Of a stretch of DNA of 64,000 nt, positions 43,496 to 51,901 are shown piece by piece (the stretch's first letter is position 1; every line of letters starts with the position of its first letter). A program made the translations under genes and the position numbers. Source of the stretch: Thermoplasmatota archaeon (GTDB lineage Archaea; Thermoplasmatota; Penumbrarchaeia; JASLWR01); the NCBI GenBank assembly GCA_030740765.1, contig JASLWR010000001.1:42961-106960 (forward strand), in the 5' to 3' direction. The notes under the pieces are model-generated. The model searched no databases. It was not told the origin of the DNA and worked only from the letters and a program-made list of their open reading frames with translations.

Positions 43496-44823
43496 GTGAA
43501 GTGGCAGATATGAGACGAATGTACAGGGCAATGGAAAGGGATATTTTTCCCGATACGATGAAAATCACCTTTGGCGATATGACAGTGCATTATCAAAAGG
43601 TCCTGTGGGAGATCGAAGGTGAGAAAAAGGGACTGCGTTACGGGGAGAATCCCGGCCAGCCCTCGGCATTGTACGAACCGGTTAATGGCAATCTGGTCCT
43701 GGGCGGTGTGGAGTTCATAAAACCTGGCATGGGGCTGGTCTGCGACATGGAACTTCTACAGTCCGGAAAACATCCGGGAAAGATAAACCTCACCGACGTG
43801 GACGGTGCCCTGAATATACTGAAATATTTTGCTAACAGCCCCACCGTTGTCATTATGAAGCACAACAATCCATGCGGCGTGGCATCCCGGCCAACACTTG
43901 AAAAGGCCTATTACGAGGCAAACATGGCCGATCGTGTGGCGGCCTTCGGAGGTGCTATAGCTCTTAACCGACCATGCGATAAGGCCACTGCGGAACTGAT
44001 GGTGAAAAATTACTCCGAGGTAGTGGTTGCACCCGACTATCTCAGTGGCGCCCTGGAAATACTTGAGAGGAGAAAGGACCTGCGAATATTGAAGATAACG
44101 AATATCGATAGACTCCACAAGTGGCAGAAAACAGTGTTCCCCGACATCAAATCCCTCAGCGACGGAGGTGTCATTGTTCAGACATCTTTCTTAGCAAGGA
44201 TACGATCGGTTGACGACCTGAAAGACATGGGGGTCGTGCCCCGCGATATTCCCGAACGTAAGATAAAGGACGGGAAACTTACCGAGACGGGAAAAAGTGT
44301 TTCCATCGGAAGGCTGCCCACAGAGGAAGAATACCGGGACATGCTCTTCGGCTGGCTCGTGGAATCGGGCATTAGCTCGAATTCGGTTATTTATGTCAAG
44401 AACATGGCCACCGTGGGTATCGGGACCGGCGAGCAGGACAGGGTTGGAGTCGCCGCCATAGCCCGTGACAAGGCCTATACCAAGTTAAAGGACAGGATCT
44501 GTTTCGAGAAATACGGGTTCGCGTATAATATTCTTTTACATCAGAACCTGAAAGCGGCAAGTGAGACCGAAAATACAAGTACAAAATCGATGCTGGAATA
44601 CATTGATAGCAAAGTTGACGGGGCGCGAGGCGGCCTCAGGGGAGCCGTAATGGTATCCGATGCCTTCTTCCCGTTCCGTGATGGAGTTGATGTGGGCCTC
44701 AATGAGGGTATTTCTGCCGTGATACAGCCCGGCGGTTCAAATCGGGATTACGAATCGGTTATGGCGTGCAACGAACACGATGTCGCAATGATATTTACCC
44801 AGCAGAGAAGCTTCAAGCATTGA
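43492..44823 (+). CDS. purH: AICAR transformylase (PurH C-terminal domain as a separate protein)
   Basis: This 443-aa protein has the AICARFT motifs LRYGENPGQPSALYEP, MKHNNPCGVASRP (catalytic Lys-His), AFGGAIALNRPCD and VMVSDAFFPFRDGVDVG. It lacks the N-terminal IMP cyclohydrolase domain of bifunctional PurH, in keeping with the separate cyclohydrolase upstream. It converts AICAR and 10-formyl-THF to FAICAR. The start is uncertain: TTG 43492, GTG 43501 or ATG 43510 all follow a GGAGG contributed by the palindrome's right arm. The body looks intact. The usual archaeal alternative is PurP, so PurH here suggests horizontal origin or lineage-specific retention. Confidence 0.85.
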   Translation: MSEVADMRRMYRAMERDIFPDTMKITFGDMTVHYQKVLWEIEGEKKGLRYGENPGQPSALYEPVNGNLVLGGVEFIKPGMGLVCDMELLQSGKHPGKINLTDVDGALNILKYFANSPTVVIMKHNNPCGVASRPTLEKAYYEANMADRVAAFGGAIALNRPCDKATAELMVKNYSEVVVAPDYLSGALEILERRKDLRILKITNIDRLHKWQKTVFPDIKSLSDGGVIVQTSFLARIRSVDDLKDMGVVPRDIPERKIKDGKLTETGKSVSIGRLPTEEEYRDMLFGWLVESGISSNSVIYVKNMATVGIGTGEQDRVGVAAIARDKAYTKLKDRICFEKYGFAYNILLHQNLKAASETENTSTKSMLEYIDSKVDGARGGLRGAVMVSDAFFPFRDGVDVGLNEGISAVIQPGGSNRDYESVMACNEHDVAMIFTQQRSFKH

Positions 44824-44838
44824 ACGATATAAGTGATA

Positions 44839-46274
44839 ATTATGTGCGGGATCATAGGAATAATCGGGGTCGAGGATGTTTTTATAAATCTCTATGAGGG
44901 TCTCCTTGCCATTCAGCATCGCGGGCAGGATGCGGCAGGGGCCGCAACGTTTGACGGAACTTCCTTCTCAATGAAAAAGGGGTACGGACTCCTACGAGAT
45001 GTATTCGATGAGAAGCACCTTTCGAGATTGAAGGGAAATGTCGGACTGGCGCACGTTCGCTATCCCACATACGGGAACTCCACTCCCGAAGATGCCCAGC
45101 CTTTCATGGTGAACCATCCATTTGGCATAGTGATGGCCCATAACGGTCAGGTAACAAATTACCCCGAGGTAAAAAAGGAGCTGATGGAGAAAGGGCACCG
45201 CAGATTGAACTCTTCGTGTGACGTCGAGGCGATACTCAATGTTTTCGCAGACGCACTGGGGATGCTCCAGGGGCGGAAGTGGAAAACATCTTCAGCGCAG
45301 TGAAAGATGTTTTCTGGAGGGTGAGCGGGGGCTATTCCGTTCTGGCCATCATAGCAGGGAAAGGATTACTTTGTTTTCGAGATCCATACGGTATTAGACC
45401 CCTGATAATGGGGAGACATGAAGCGACGGGAAGCTACGCCATCGCTTCCGAGAGCACTCCGCTTGACATGCTGGGTTACCGCCGCAAGGAAGACATACCT
45501 CCGGGTGGTGCCGTGTTTATAGATCTCGAGGGAAATGTACATTCGAAAAGATTGGTAGAAAGGGAGCCATATCCATGTATCTTCGAATACGTCTATTTTG
45601 CACGCCCCGATTCCTTCATCGACGGTATAAGTGTATATGAGACAAGGATCCGCCTTGGGAAAGCCCTCATCCCATCATTAAGCGATCTGGACATAGATGT
45701 GGTTATTCCCGTGCCAGATTCTGCCCGTCCGGCTGCTATAGCCATCGCCAGGGAATGCGATATTCCATACCGGGAAGGACTAGTGAAGAACCGCTATATC
45801 GGACGAACTTTTATTATGCCTTCCGACGGTGAAAGGCAGAAGTCTATCCGCCGGAAACTCAACGTTATTAGAATGGAATTCAACGAAAAAAAGGTACTTA
45901 TCGTGGATGATTCAATAGTCAGGGGAAACACCAGCCGCGAGATTGTAAGGATAGCCAGAGAAAGCGGCGCCGATAAGGTATACTTTGCCTCCTGCAGTCC
46001 TCCTCTCAAACACCCCTGCGTATACGGCATCGATATGTCAACAAAAGGAGAATTCCTGGCCAGCAATCGGACGATCGATGAGATCGAAGAATTCATCGGA
46101 GCGGACGGTGTAATCTATTTACAATTGGAAAGTATGGTGGAGGCAGTTAATGATGGGAAACAGACAAATCGCCATTTCTGCACAGGCTGCTTCACGGGGG
46201 ATTATCCTACTCCGGTCACGGAGGAAATGATGAGGGAAATCGAGAATGACAGGCTCTGCTCCAGGAGGTGTTGA
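44839..46274 (+). pseudogene. purF: Amidophosphoribosyltransferase with a one-base frameshift
   Basis: ATG 44839 gives MCGIIGIIG with the nucleophilic Cys after processing, then QHRGQDAAG and LAHVRYPTYG. After ADALGM (about 45260) the frame runs to a TGA at 45301, while the rest of PurF (VENIFSAVKDVFWRVSGGYS..., LLCFRDPYGIRPL, PRPP loop VLIVDDSIVRGNTS) continues in another frame. Adding one G to the GGGG run at 45258-45261 restores ALGDAPGAEVENIF. This is therefore a single-base deletion, a sequencing error, or a slippage site. PurF makes phosphoribosylamine, the committed first step. Confidence 0.85.
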
Positions 46275-46280
46275 CCCACG
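46263..46280 (+). promoter_or_regulatory. Strong Shine-Dalgarno site facing an ACG codon at the purM start
   Basis: AGGAGGTG (46263-46270), inside the end of purF, is followed after seven bases by ACG AAG AAT TTT GAA. That spacing is what other genes here show before ATG. The purM frame has no ATG, GTG or TTG between the purF stop and ATG 46350, so this site decides that the expected start codon is ACG. Confidence 0.6.
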
Positions 46281-47396
46281 AAGAATTTTGAAGGTAATTA
46301 TCGCGATGCTGGAGTTGATATCGATCTCGGAGATACTGCCTCGGAAATAATGTATAGCGCGTGCCAGGAGACATGGAAGAACCGACAAGGAAGGCTTGGT
46401 GAGATCATCTTCCCCAATGATGATTTTTCCGGAATCAGATATATCTCCGTTGGTGGGCTAGATCCCGGAACTGTAATGGGAATGAATGCTGACGGAGTGG
46501 GTACCAAGATAGAACTTGCGGAGCGCCTTGGCGATCACTCCACTATTGCCTTTGATCTGCTGGCAATGGTATGCGATGATGCGGTCAGGGACGGTGCGGA
46601 GCCGCTTCTTGTGGGAAATATCCTTGATGTCGCCTCGTTAAAGGGAGGGCTGGGATCCATAAAACAGCTGGCGGCCGGCCTTGTAACGGCCGCCCAGAAT
46701 GCAAACGTGGCAGTCATCAACGGTGAGATTGCGGAGTTGGGTGAAAGGATCGGGGGGTACGGCCCCATGAACTACAACTGGGGCGCCTTCGTTCTGTGGG
46801 TGAGGGAGAGTGAAAAATTGATCACAGGATTGGATATCCAAAGCGGTGATTCAATAGTGGCTCTGCAAGAGAAGGGATTTCGATCCAACGGCCTGAGCCT
46901 CGTAAGAAATATCATGAGCTCAAAATACGGTCCCGATTGGCACCTCGAAGCGGGAGAGGTTTTCACCTCCCGGATACTACATCCTTCTACCATATACAGC
47001 AGTGCGATAATGAAGATGATCGGCGGCTACGGAGAAAAGGGGACAGTGGATATTCATGGCATCGTCCACGTTACCGGAGGCGGGGTTCCGGGAAAACTAT
47101 CCCGCTTGCTAAAGAGGACCAAAAAAGGAGCAAGTTTGCACGATCTTTTCGATGCGCCTCCCGCCATGAGAAGCATTCAGGAAATGGGAAATGTCACCGA
47201 CGAGGAGGCATACCGCACGTGGAACATGGGACAGGGGATACTTATTATAACCGATGAACCCGAAAAGATAGTGTCAAAGGCAGCATCATTCGGCATCGCT
47301 GCAAAGGTGTCAGGTATCGTAACCGATGAGGACACCATTATAATCAGGAGCCGTGGCGTGGAATATCCGGGTTCCGATATTATTTTTACCTATTAA
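46278..47396 (+). CDS. purM: Phosphoribosylformylglycinamidine cyclo-ligase, apparent ACG start
   Basis: AIR synthetase, step 5 of purine synthesis: the protein shows YRDAGVDIDLGDTASEIM, MNADGVGTKIELAERLG, AFDLLAMVCDDAVRDGAEP and VHVTGGGVPGKLSRLL. The conserved GVDID segment lies upstream of the ORF track's ATG 46350, so the real N-terminus must be earlier. The frame back to the purF stop contains only ACG 46278 at the right distance from AGGAGGTG. Starting at ATG 46350 would remove the glycine-rich N-terminal segment of the ATP site. The rest of the coding region is intact. Confidence 0.8.
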   Translation, partial: TKNFEGNYRDAGVDIDLGDTASEIMYSACQETWKNRQGRLGEIIFPNDDFSGIRYISVGGLDPGTVMGMNADGVGTKIELAERLGDHSTIAFDLLAMVCDDAVRDGAEPLLVGNILDVASLKGGLGSIKQLAAGLVTAAQNANVAVINGEIAELGERIGGYGPMNYNWGAFVLWVRESEKLITGLDIQSGDSIVALQEKGFRSNGLSLVRNIMSSKYGPDWHLEAGEVFTSRILHPSTIYSSAIMKMIGGYGEKGTVDIHGIVHVTGGGVPGKLSRLLKRTKKGASLHDLFDAPPAMRSIQEMGNVTDEEAYRTWNMGQGILIITDEPEKIVSKAASFGIAAKVSGIVTDEDTIIIRSRGVEYPGSDIIFTY

Positions 47397-47421
47397 CCAA
47401 AAAGGTAACTGAGGAAATTAA

Positions 47422-47997
47422 ATGTCTACCAGGGAGCAGAATGAAAAACCGTTTTTTTCTTTGGGGCTTTTTCCTCCGCTGGCCGACCCTCACAAAGAAA
47501 AAAATGGGAAAAAAAGAAATTCGGGTCAACCTGCTCGGAAAAAGCGACTGGTCGGTCGGTATTTCCTAAATGATGAAAAAAGAGCGGATTGGGATGTCTA
47601 TTTCATGGAGATCGCGCATCGCGTGGCCACCCGTGCCACCTGTGATAGGAAGCACGTGGGAAGTCTCATAGTCCGAAATAAAACCATCCTTTCCACAGGT
47701 TATAACGGCAGCATAAGGGGGATGGCACATTGTGATGGAGTAGGTCACCTGATGGAGGGCGGCCACTGTGTCAGGACTACCCACGCCGAGGCGAATGCCA
47801 TCATTCAGGCTGCCAGAAACGGAGTAAAAATAGAAGATTCGGAGATATACATCACGGCCAGTCCCTGCTGGAACTGCTTTAAATTGATAGCCAATGCTGG
47901 TATTATATGTATCAAATACGGAGAATTCTATCGCGACGAGAGAATACTTGGAGCAGCGAAAGAATTGGGTCTCGAATTACGGCTGATAGGTGTTTGA
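47422..47997 (+). CDS. dCMP deaminase family protein
   Basis: The zinc-deaminase core has TTHAEANAIIQAA (His and catalytic Glu) and TASPCWNCFKLIANAGI (PCxxC), with VGSLIVRNKTILSTGYNGS before it and a substrate-side Cys/His segment GMAHCDGVGHLMEGGHC typical of deoxycytidylate deaminases. It converts dCMP to dUMP for thymidylate synthesis. A basic N-terminal extension of about 50 residues (NGKKRNSGQPARKKRLVGRY) is unusual. GAGGAAATTAA precedes ATG 47422. It closes the nucleotide cluster. Confidence 0.85.
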   Translation: MSTREQNEKPFFSLGLFPPLADPHKEKNGKKRNSGQPARKKRLVGRYFLNDEKRADWDVYFMEIAHRVATRATCDRKHVGSLIVRNKTILSTGYNGSIRGMAHCDGVGHLMEGGHCVRTTHAEANAIIQAARNGVKIEDSEIYITASPCWNCFKLIANAGIICIKYGEFYRDERILGAAKELGLELRLIGV

Positions 47998-48033
47998 TAT
48001 TGCACAGAAAAATCTCTCGGAGATTCGGACGAA

Positions 48034-48312
48034 TCACTCGGATAAAATTTGCGTCCTTAAGAGTTCCCAGAAGGTAACTCCGCTTGCATTGGCCTTCTCA
48101 TGGCATTCTTCGATGAATGTATTCGTTAGTTTCAGTTCGATCTTTGTGTATCCTTCCAAGGTAGTGGTGAGCTCACGCAGGGCCAAGGATTCCTCCACCA
48201 CATCATAATTTCCAGAATCGATCTTACCTTTTATATCATCCTTCAGAGCGGCTTCATCCTTCCATACTTCCGTTTCAAGCTCTATGGTCTCATCTTCAAT
48301 ATTGATTTTCAT
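48034..48312 (-). CDS. Small hypothetical protein
   Basis: A 92-aa acidic protein (MKINIEDETIELETEVWKDE) of no recognised family. An ideal GGTGATGTA stands before ATG 48312, which argues it is a real gene. It is predicted to fold as short strands followed by an amphipathic helix (NTFIEECHEKANASGVTFWELL). It is convergent with the dCMP deaminase gene and has no visible partner. Confidence 0.6.
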   Translation of the reverse strand: MKINIEDETIELETEVWKDEAALKDDIKGKIDSGNYDVVEESLALRELTTTLEGYTKIELKLTNTFIEECHEKANASGVTFWELLRTQILSE

Positions 48313-48492
48313 TACATCACCACAATATTATTGGTTCAGGTTAGTCATCACTTATATATGTTCTTTGCTAATACTTTTTCTATATTTCATTTTTTTATGA
48401 AAATATTGTCAAATGGGGTGCATCCCATTGAGCAGTAAAACTTATTAGATATAAACCTGTTATTCTTTCGGTATTATTGGAAGGTGTTTATT

Positions 48493-49131
48493 ATGGGAGC
48501 CGTAGGTACAGTGGAATGCCCCAGTTGTTCCGCCCCGGTGGAGAGAGTACCCGGTGTGAGGACCGTGTCGTGTCCTTACTGCGGTACGGTGATAGTATCC
48601 GAGGAGCACCGAAAGGAGTTCCAGGCGGAAGAAATTCTCGAAAAGACCAAGATAAGTTACGGCCCCCGGGACCGTGGCCCATTAGGTATCGATACGGCTG
48701 GATTCTATAACAACCAAGGATTCGTCATCAAAGGCGTTATCGAATACCGTGACTCGGACGGGTGGACCTGGCAGGAATACTTCATCAAGTTCAATGACGG
48801 TAAGGTAGGATGGCTGGAATACGACGACGGTGATTATTTTCTTAATTTCGAGATAGACGAAGAGTTCAAAAAGGGCATGTTCGGCATAAAGATCGGCAAC
48901 GACAAGATGAAGGTAAAGGAAAAAGGCACTTCAATAATCAACTACCAGCATGGACACCTGCCGTTCAGTTATCCGCCGGACACACAGATAAAATACATTG
49001 ACGGGAGGTCCACCAAGGACCCCCGAAAGAGATATTCGGTGGAATATACGGATAACGAGGTAGAGGTCTACGAGGGGGTTAAAGTAAGGGTGGAGAAGTC
49101 TGAAAATCACATAGACATACTGCGGATGTGA
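48493..49131 (+). CDS. Zinc-ribbon plus DUF4178-like protein
   Basis: ATG 48493 follows GGAAGGTG and gives MGAVGTVECPSC. An N-terminal ribbon has CPSC...CPYC (about residues 9-33). The following domain (GFVIKGVIEYRDSDGWTWQEYFIKF and VGWLEYDDGDYFLNFE) fits DUF4178, a beta-rich domain often found with zinc ribbons. No activity is known for the family; membrane-stress and kinase-linked contexts have been noted. It stands alone on the plus strand. Confidence 0.7.
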   Translation: MGAVGTVECPSCSAPVERVPGVRTVSCPYCGTVIVSEEHRKEFQAEEILEKTKISYGPRDRGPLGIDTAGFYNNQGFVIKGVIEYRDSDGWTWQEYFIKFNDGKVGWLEYDDGDYFLNFEIDEEFKKGMFGIKIGNDKMKVKEKGTSIINYQHGHLPFSYPPDTQIKYIDGRSTKDPRKRYSVEYTDNEVEVYEGVKVRVEKSENHIDILRM

Positions 49132-49256
49132 TGTTGCCCCAAAATTGTTGTTAGTCTAAAATCATGATTATTACATTGTCAAATAGTATGGAAAATAACT
49201 AATAATACGATGTAAATGTCTAATTCGAAAACCAGTTAAAATTTGGAGGATTGAAT

Positions 49257-49601
49257 GTGACAAACGGACAACAACCGATGCAGCAAATGCCTATGCCGCA
49301 ACAACCGGTACAAGTGAAAAAAGGACTATCTATTGCAGGGATGATCTGTGGAATTGTTGGAATTGTGTTTGCCTTTATCCCATGTATGTTTTTTATCGCC
49401 TGGCCACTGGGAATATTAGGCATAATATTTGGTGGTATTGGCCTGTCCAACGCCAATAAGAATCCAAATAAAGAAGGGAAAAGGATGGCAATAACGGCTA
49501 TCGTCCTTGGAGTGCTTTCGCTAATTGTACCCATTATTACTTACTTTTTGATCGTAGCTACGGTCGAGAGTGAGCTCACAGGTCTGATATTCTTATTATG
49601 A
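49257..49601 (+). CDS. DUF4190-like small membrane protein
   Basis: A Gln/Pro/Met-rich N-terminus (NGQQPMQQMPMPQQPVQ) precedes two hydrophobic segments (AGMICGIVGIVFAFIPCMFF and a third helix near VLGVLSLIVPIITYFLIVA) with an ANKNPNKEGKRMA loop, the pattern of DUF4190 proteins. GGAGGA lies six bases before GTG 49257, so I use that rather than the adjacent TTG 49251. Function is unknown; the family often pairs with zinc-ribbon or kinase genes, as seen in this neighbourhood. Confidence 0.7.
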   Translation: MTNGQQPMQQMPMPQQPVQVKKGLSIAGMICGIVGIVFAFIPCMFFIAWPLGILGIIFGGIGLSNANKNPNKEGKRMAITAIVLGVLSLIVPIITYFLIVATVESELTGLIFLL

Positions 49602-49668
49602 ATGTCAACCGATTTCCTGTAATTTACATCTGATTGCGGGAAATACATGACCAGCAAGAAAAAAAGCC

Positions 49669-50289
49669 ATGGTCGATGATAACTTGGCAGTGAAAGGGAA
49701 ATTAATAATAGGATTATTTTCCCTTTTTTTTGTTCTTCTAATATTTATTCTAATGAGTCCGTTTTTTGCCCCGAGCGGCTCACTACGAAATCTTGATGGC
49801 AAAGAAAAAAGAATAGATAATAACGAAAAATGGGAAAAATTGGATATTTTCCCAAAAATCTTCTACCAGTTCGGCGACCTCGTATGCCACCAGAAGGAAA
49901 GCCGTTCACTAAAACTCAATGGGAACCTGATGCCTGTCTGCTCGAGGGATGTTGGAATCTATATCGGGTTCGCAACCGGTTTCTTTATTGTCTTGATAAT
50001 CCCTCAAAATTCATCCTTTTTGGAATCATGTTTTACTATTTTACCTAAAAAGTTAAAGGAAAGACGAATTGCATATATTAATACAAAAAATAAGAGATGG
50101 ATAATTGGCCTCACAGTAACGGGGTTTTTATTACCCTTGGCTTTAGATGGTTGTATGCAACTATTAACTTCGTACGAAAGTACAAACACGATACGCATTT
50201 TAACAGGTTTTTTCTTTGGTGCTGGGGGAAGTTACTTTCTTGGAGTACTGATTGGAAGTTCAATTGTGGAAACGTATGATGAGCAATAA
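49669..50289 (+). CDS. DUF2085 membrane protein
   Basis: Several membrane helices with the DUF2085 signature: DLVCHQKESRSLKLNG, then MPVCSRDVGIYIGFATGF, and later PLALDGCMQLL...STNTIRILTGFFFGAG. The CHQ and C-x-R-D-x-G-I-Y motifs are conserved in this family. No biochemical role is known. ATG 49669 lacks a clear Shine-Dalgarno site. A related Cys-His membrane protein is encoded at 51290-51856 on the other strand. Confidence 0.75.
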   Translation: MVDDNLAVKGKLIIGLFSLFFVLLIFILMSPFFAPSGSLRNLDGKEKRIDNNEKWEKLDIFPKIFYQFGDLVCHQKESRSLKLNGNLMPVCSRDVGIYIGFATGFFIVLIIPQNSSFLESCFTILPKKLKERRIAYINTKNKRWIIGLTVTGFLLPLALDGCMQLLTSYESTNTIRILTGFFFGAGGSYFLGVLIGSSIVETYDEQ

Positions 50290-50390
50290 ACGCTCTAGTA
50301 ATAAAAAATCCCCGATTGTGAGGGATTGGGATTCATTCCCGACATTCCATAATTACAATATCCCGCCGTAATTTCTTTTCATTTCAAAGG

Positions 50391-51173
50391 CTAATAACCC
50401 ACCGGTTCGGACTGCCGCGAAGTTGGTTGACTGCAGTACGGGCATATGGTATACCTGACGTCCACCTGCTGGCCGCAGGAAAGACATACTTTCTTGCTGC
50501 CCGATGTAACTGAAGAAACGGGATTTCCGCAAGCGGGACACGCCTTCCAGCCAGGCTGTATGTCAGCCCCGCAGGAAACACAATTCGATTCGCAGGTAGA
50601 TATGGCCTTACCGCATACTGGACATGCTTTCCACCCCGGCTGAATGGCGGCATTGCAATGCGCGCAGGTTTCACCGTCCGCAGGTGGCGGGGGAACAGGC
50701 GCAGGGGCCCTTTTCGGTCCCTCTGAAGGGTAATTTAAAGCCATGATCGAATCCAAATATTCGGTAAATCGACTGCAGAATTTCTTGGCTTGGATCTTCT
50801 GGGAGGCAATGGATGCGGCACCCACCAGCGCGGAGGCCCCCAAAGAAGCAATGGCAATCACCCCCGCCTTTTTTTGTGTCCGGCCCCAGAACTTCAGTTT
50901 TACTCTCGTCGTCGATCCCTTCTGTTTGATGGACATGGAGAATTGCTCTTCGAGAGCTATCTTTATTCCCTTTTTGAAACCGATGATCCCCTTTAACTTA
51001 CCGGAAACCTCATCTCTCTCCACTTCCACCTCGTAACGTTGATCCTTGAACCAATCCTTCATCTTCTTTACTAACCATTTCCGGGTAACCTTTTTTGGAT
51101 ATTCTCTAACAATGGTCTCGGAAAATACCTTCGGCATCTTTGCCTTTCGAACGTATGTGCTGACCTTTCCCAT
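50391..51173 (-). CDS. Hypothetical protein with three C-terminal zinc ribbons
   Basis: The N-terminal half (KVFSETIVREYPKKVTRKWL...) is a predicted alpha/beta domain with a hydrophobic glycine/alanine segment (AGVIAIASLGASALVGAAS) that may be a short membrane helix. The C-terminus has three ribbons of the double-CxxC type: CAHCNAAIQPGWKACPVCG, CVSCGADIQPGWKACPACG and CLSCGQQVDVRYTICPYC. ATG 51173 has GGTGA five bases upstream. The family is not named, but the layout is shared with several ribbon-ending proteins in this window. Role unknown. Confidence 0.6.
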   Translation of the reverse strand: MGKVSTYVRKAKMPKVFSETIVREYPKKVTRKWLVKKMKDWFKDQRYEVEVERDEVSGKLKGIIGFKKGIKIALEEQFSMSIKQKGSTTRVKLKFWGRTQKKAGVIAIASLGASALVGAASIASQKIQAKKFCSRFTEYLDSIMALNYPSEGPKRAPAPVPPPPADGETCAHCNAAIQPGWKACPVCGKAISTCESNCVSCGADIQPGWKACPACGNPVSSVTSGSKKVCLSCGQQVDVRYTICPYCSQPTSRQSEPVGY

Positions 51174-51289
51174 GTGTGTCACCAATTTCGAAATAGAGTG
51201 ATTGAAATAATATTTATTATTTAGTCGTAGATTTACGTTTTACCCGGGCGAGAATTGATGATTTTCAGAACCCTAACGCACCGATATGA

Positions 51290-51856
51290 TTAAAAATTCC
51301 TTTTTTTTAATATTCGGGACGGATCACAGCCGTTCTTTTTCAATCTTTCCGATACCTCTCGAAAACCGGTACACCTGGAAAAATCCCCATGGTAAATACA
51401 CGGGAGGCATTTCTTTCGAAAATTCGCCACATGATGATACCTTATCAACGAGAGCAGCATGACCAAAGCCAGAAGATAGATTATTTTCAACCATAACGAT
51501 CCGCCCACCTTGATCGGGATCACCACCAGTAGAAAAGCCCACGCTCCCGTGAGAAACCTCACACACCGCCTAAGGAATACGGAACTGAAATGAATGAATG
51601 TCTGGATGACCAAGGGCATCATCAAGCAAAAACCCACTAACGCTATCTTCAAAGGGTCCAGTGTGCGATATTGTCCCATCAAGAACAGTGTCAATATCGT
51701 TAAGATAAGTCCTGAATAAAGAAAGAAGCATCCTCCGCAGATCTTCATCCCCCTGATCTTTATAACGTCATCCCTATAATGCCTGCAATTCGGGTGATGG
51801 GAAAGATAGACCGGTGAGAACGAACGGATGACCCTCAATACAGTGGTCAAAGACAT
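51290..51856 (-). CDS. Cys/His-containing membrane protein, DUF2085-like
   Basis: Four hydrophobic helices are framed by an N-terminal HPNCRHYRDDVIKIRGMKICGGC and a C-terminal KCLPCIYHGDFSRCTGF. The first motif (C-x-H...C-x-x-C-x-x-x-Y-x-G) resembles the DUF2085 pattern, suggesting a distant relationship with the 49669 gene. GGGAGA precedes ATG 51856. The cysteines could bind metal at the membrane face. Function unknown. Confidence 0.6.
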   Translation of the reverse strand: MSLTTVLRVIRSFSPVYLSHHPNCRHYRDDVIKIRGMKICGGCFFLYSGLILTILTLFLMGQYRTLDPLKIALVGFCLMMPLVIQTFIHFSSVFLRRCVRFLTGAWAFLLVVIPIKVGGSLWLKIIYLLALVMLLSLIRYHHVANFRKKCLPCIYHGDFSRCTGFREVSERLKKNGCDPSRILKKRNF

Positions 51857-51901
51857 TTACTTTCTCTCCCGGGATCGAAAATTTTTGCTTACAAACAATA
51901 C

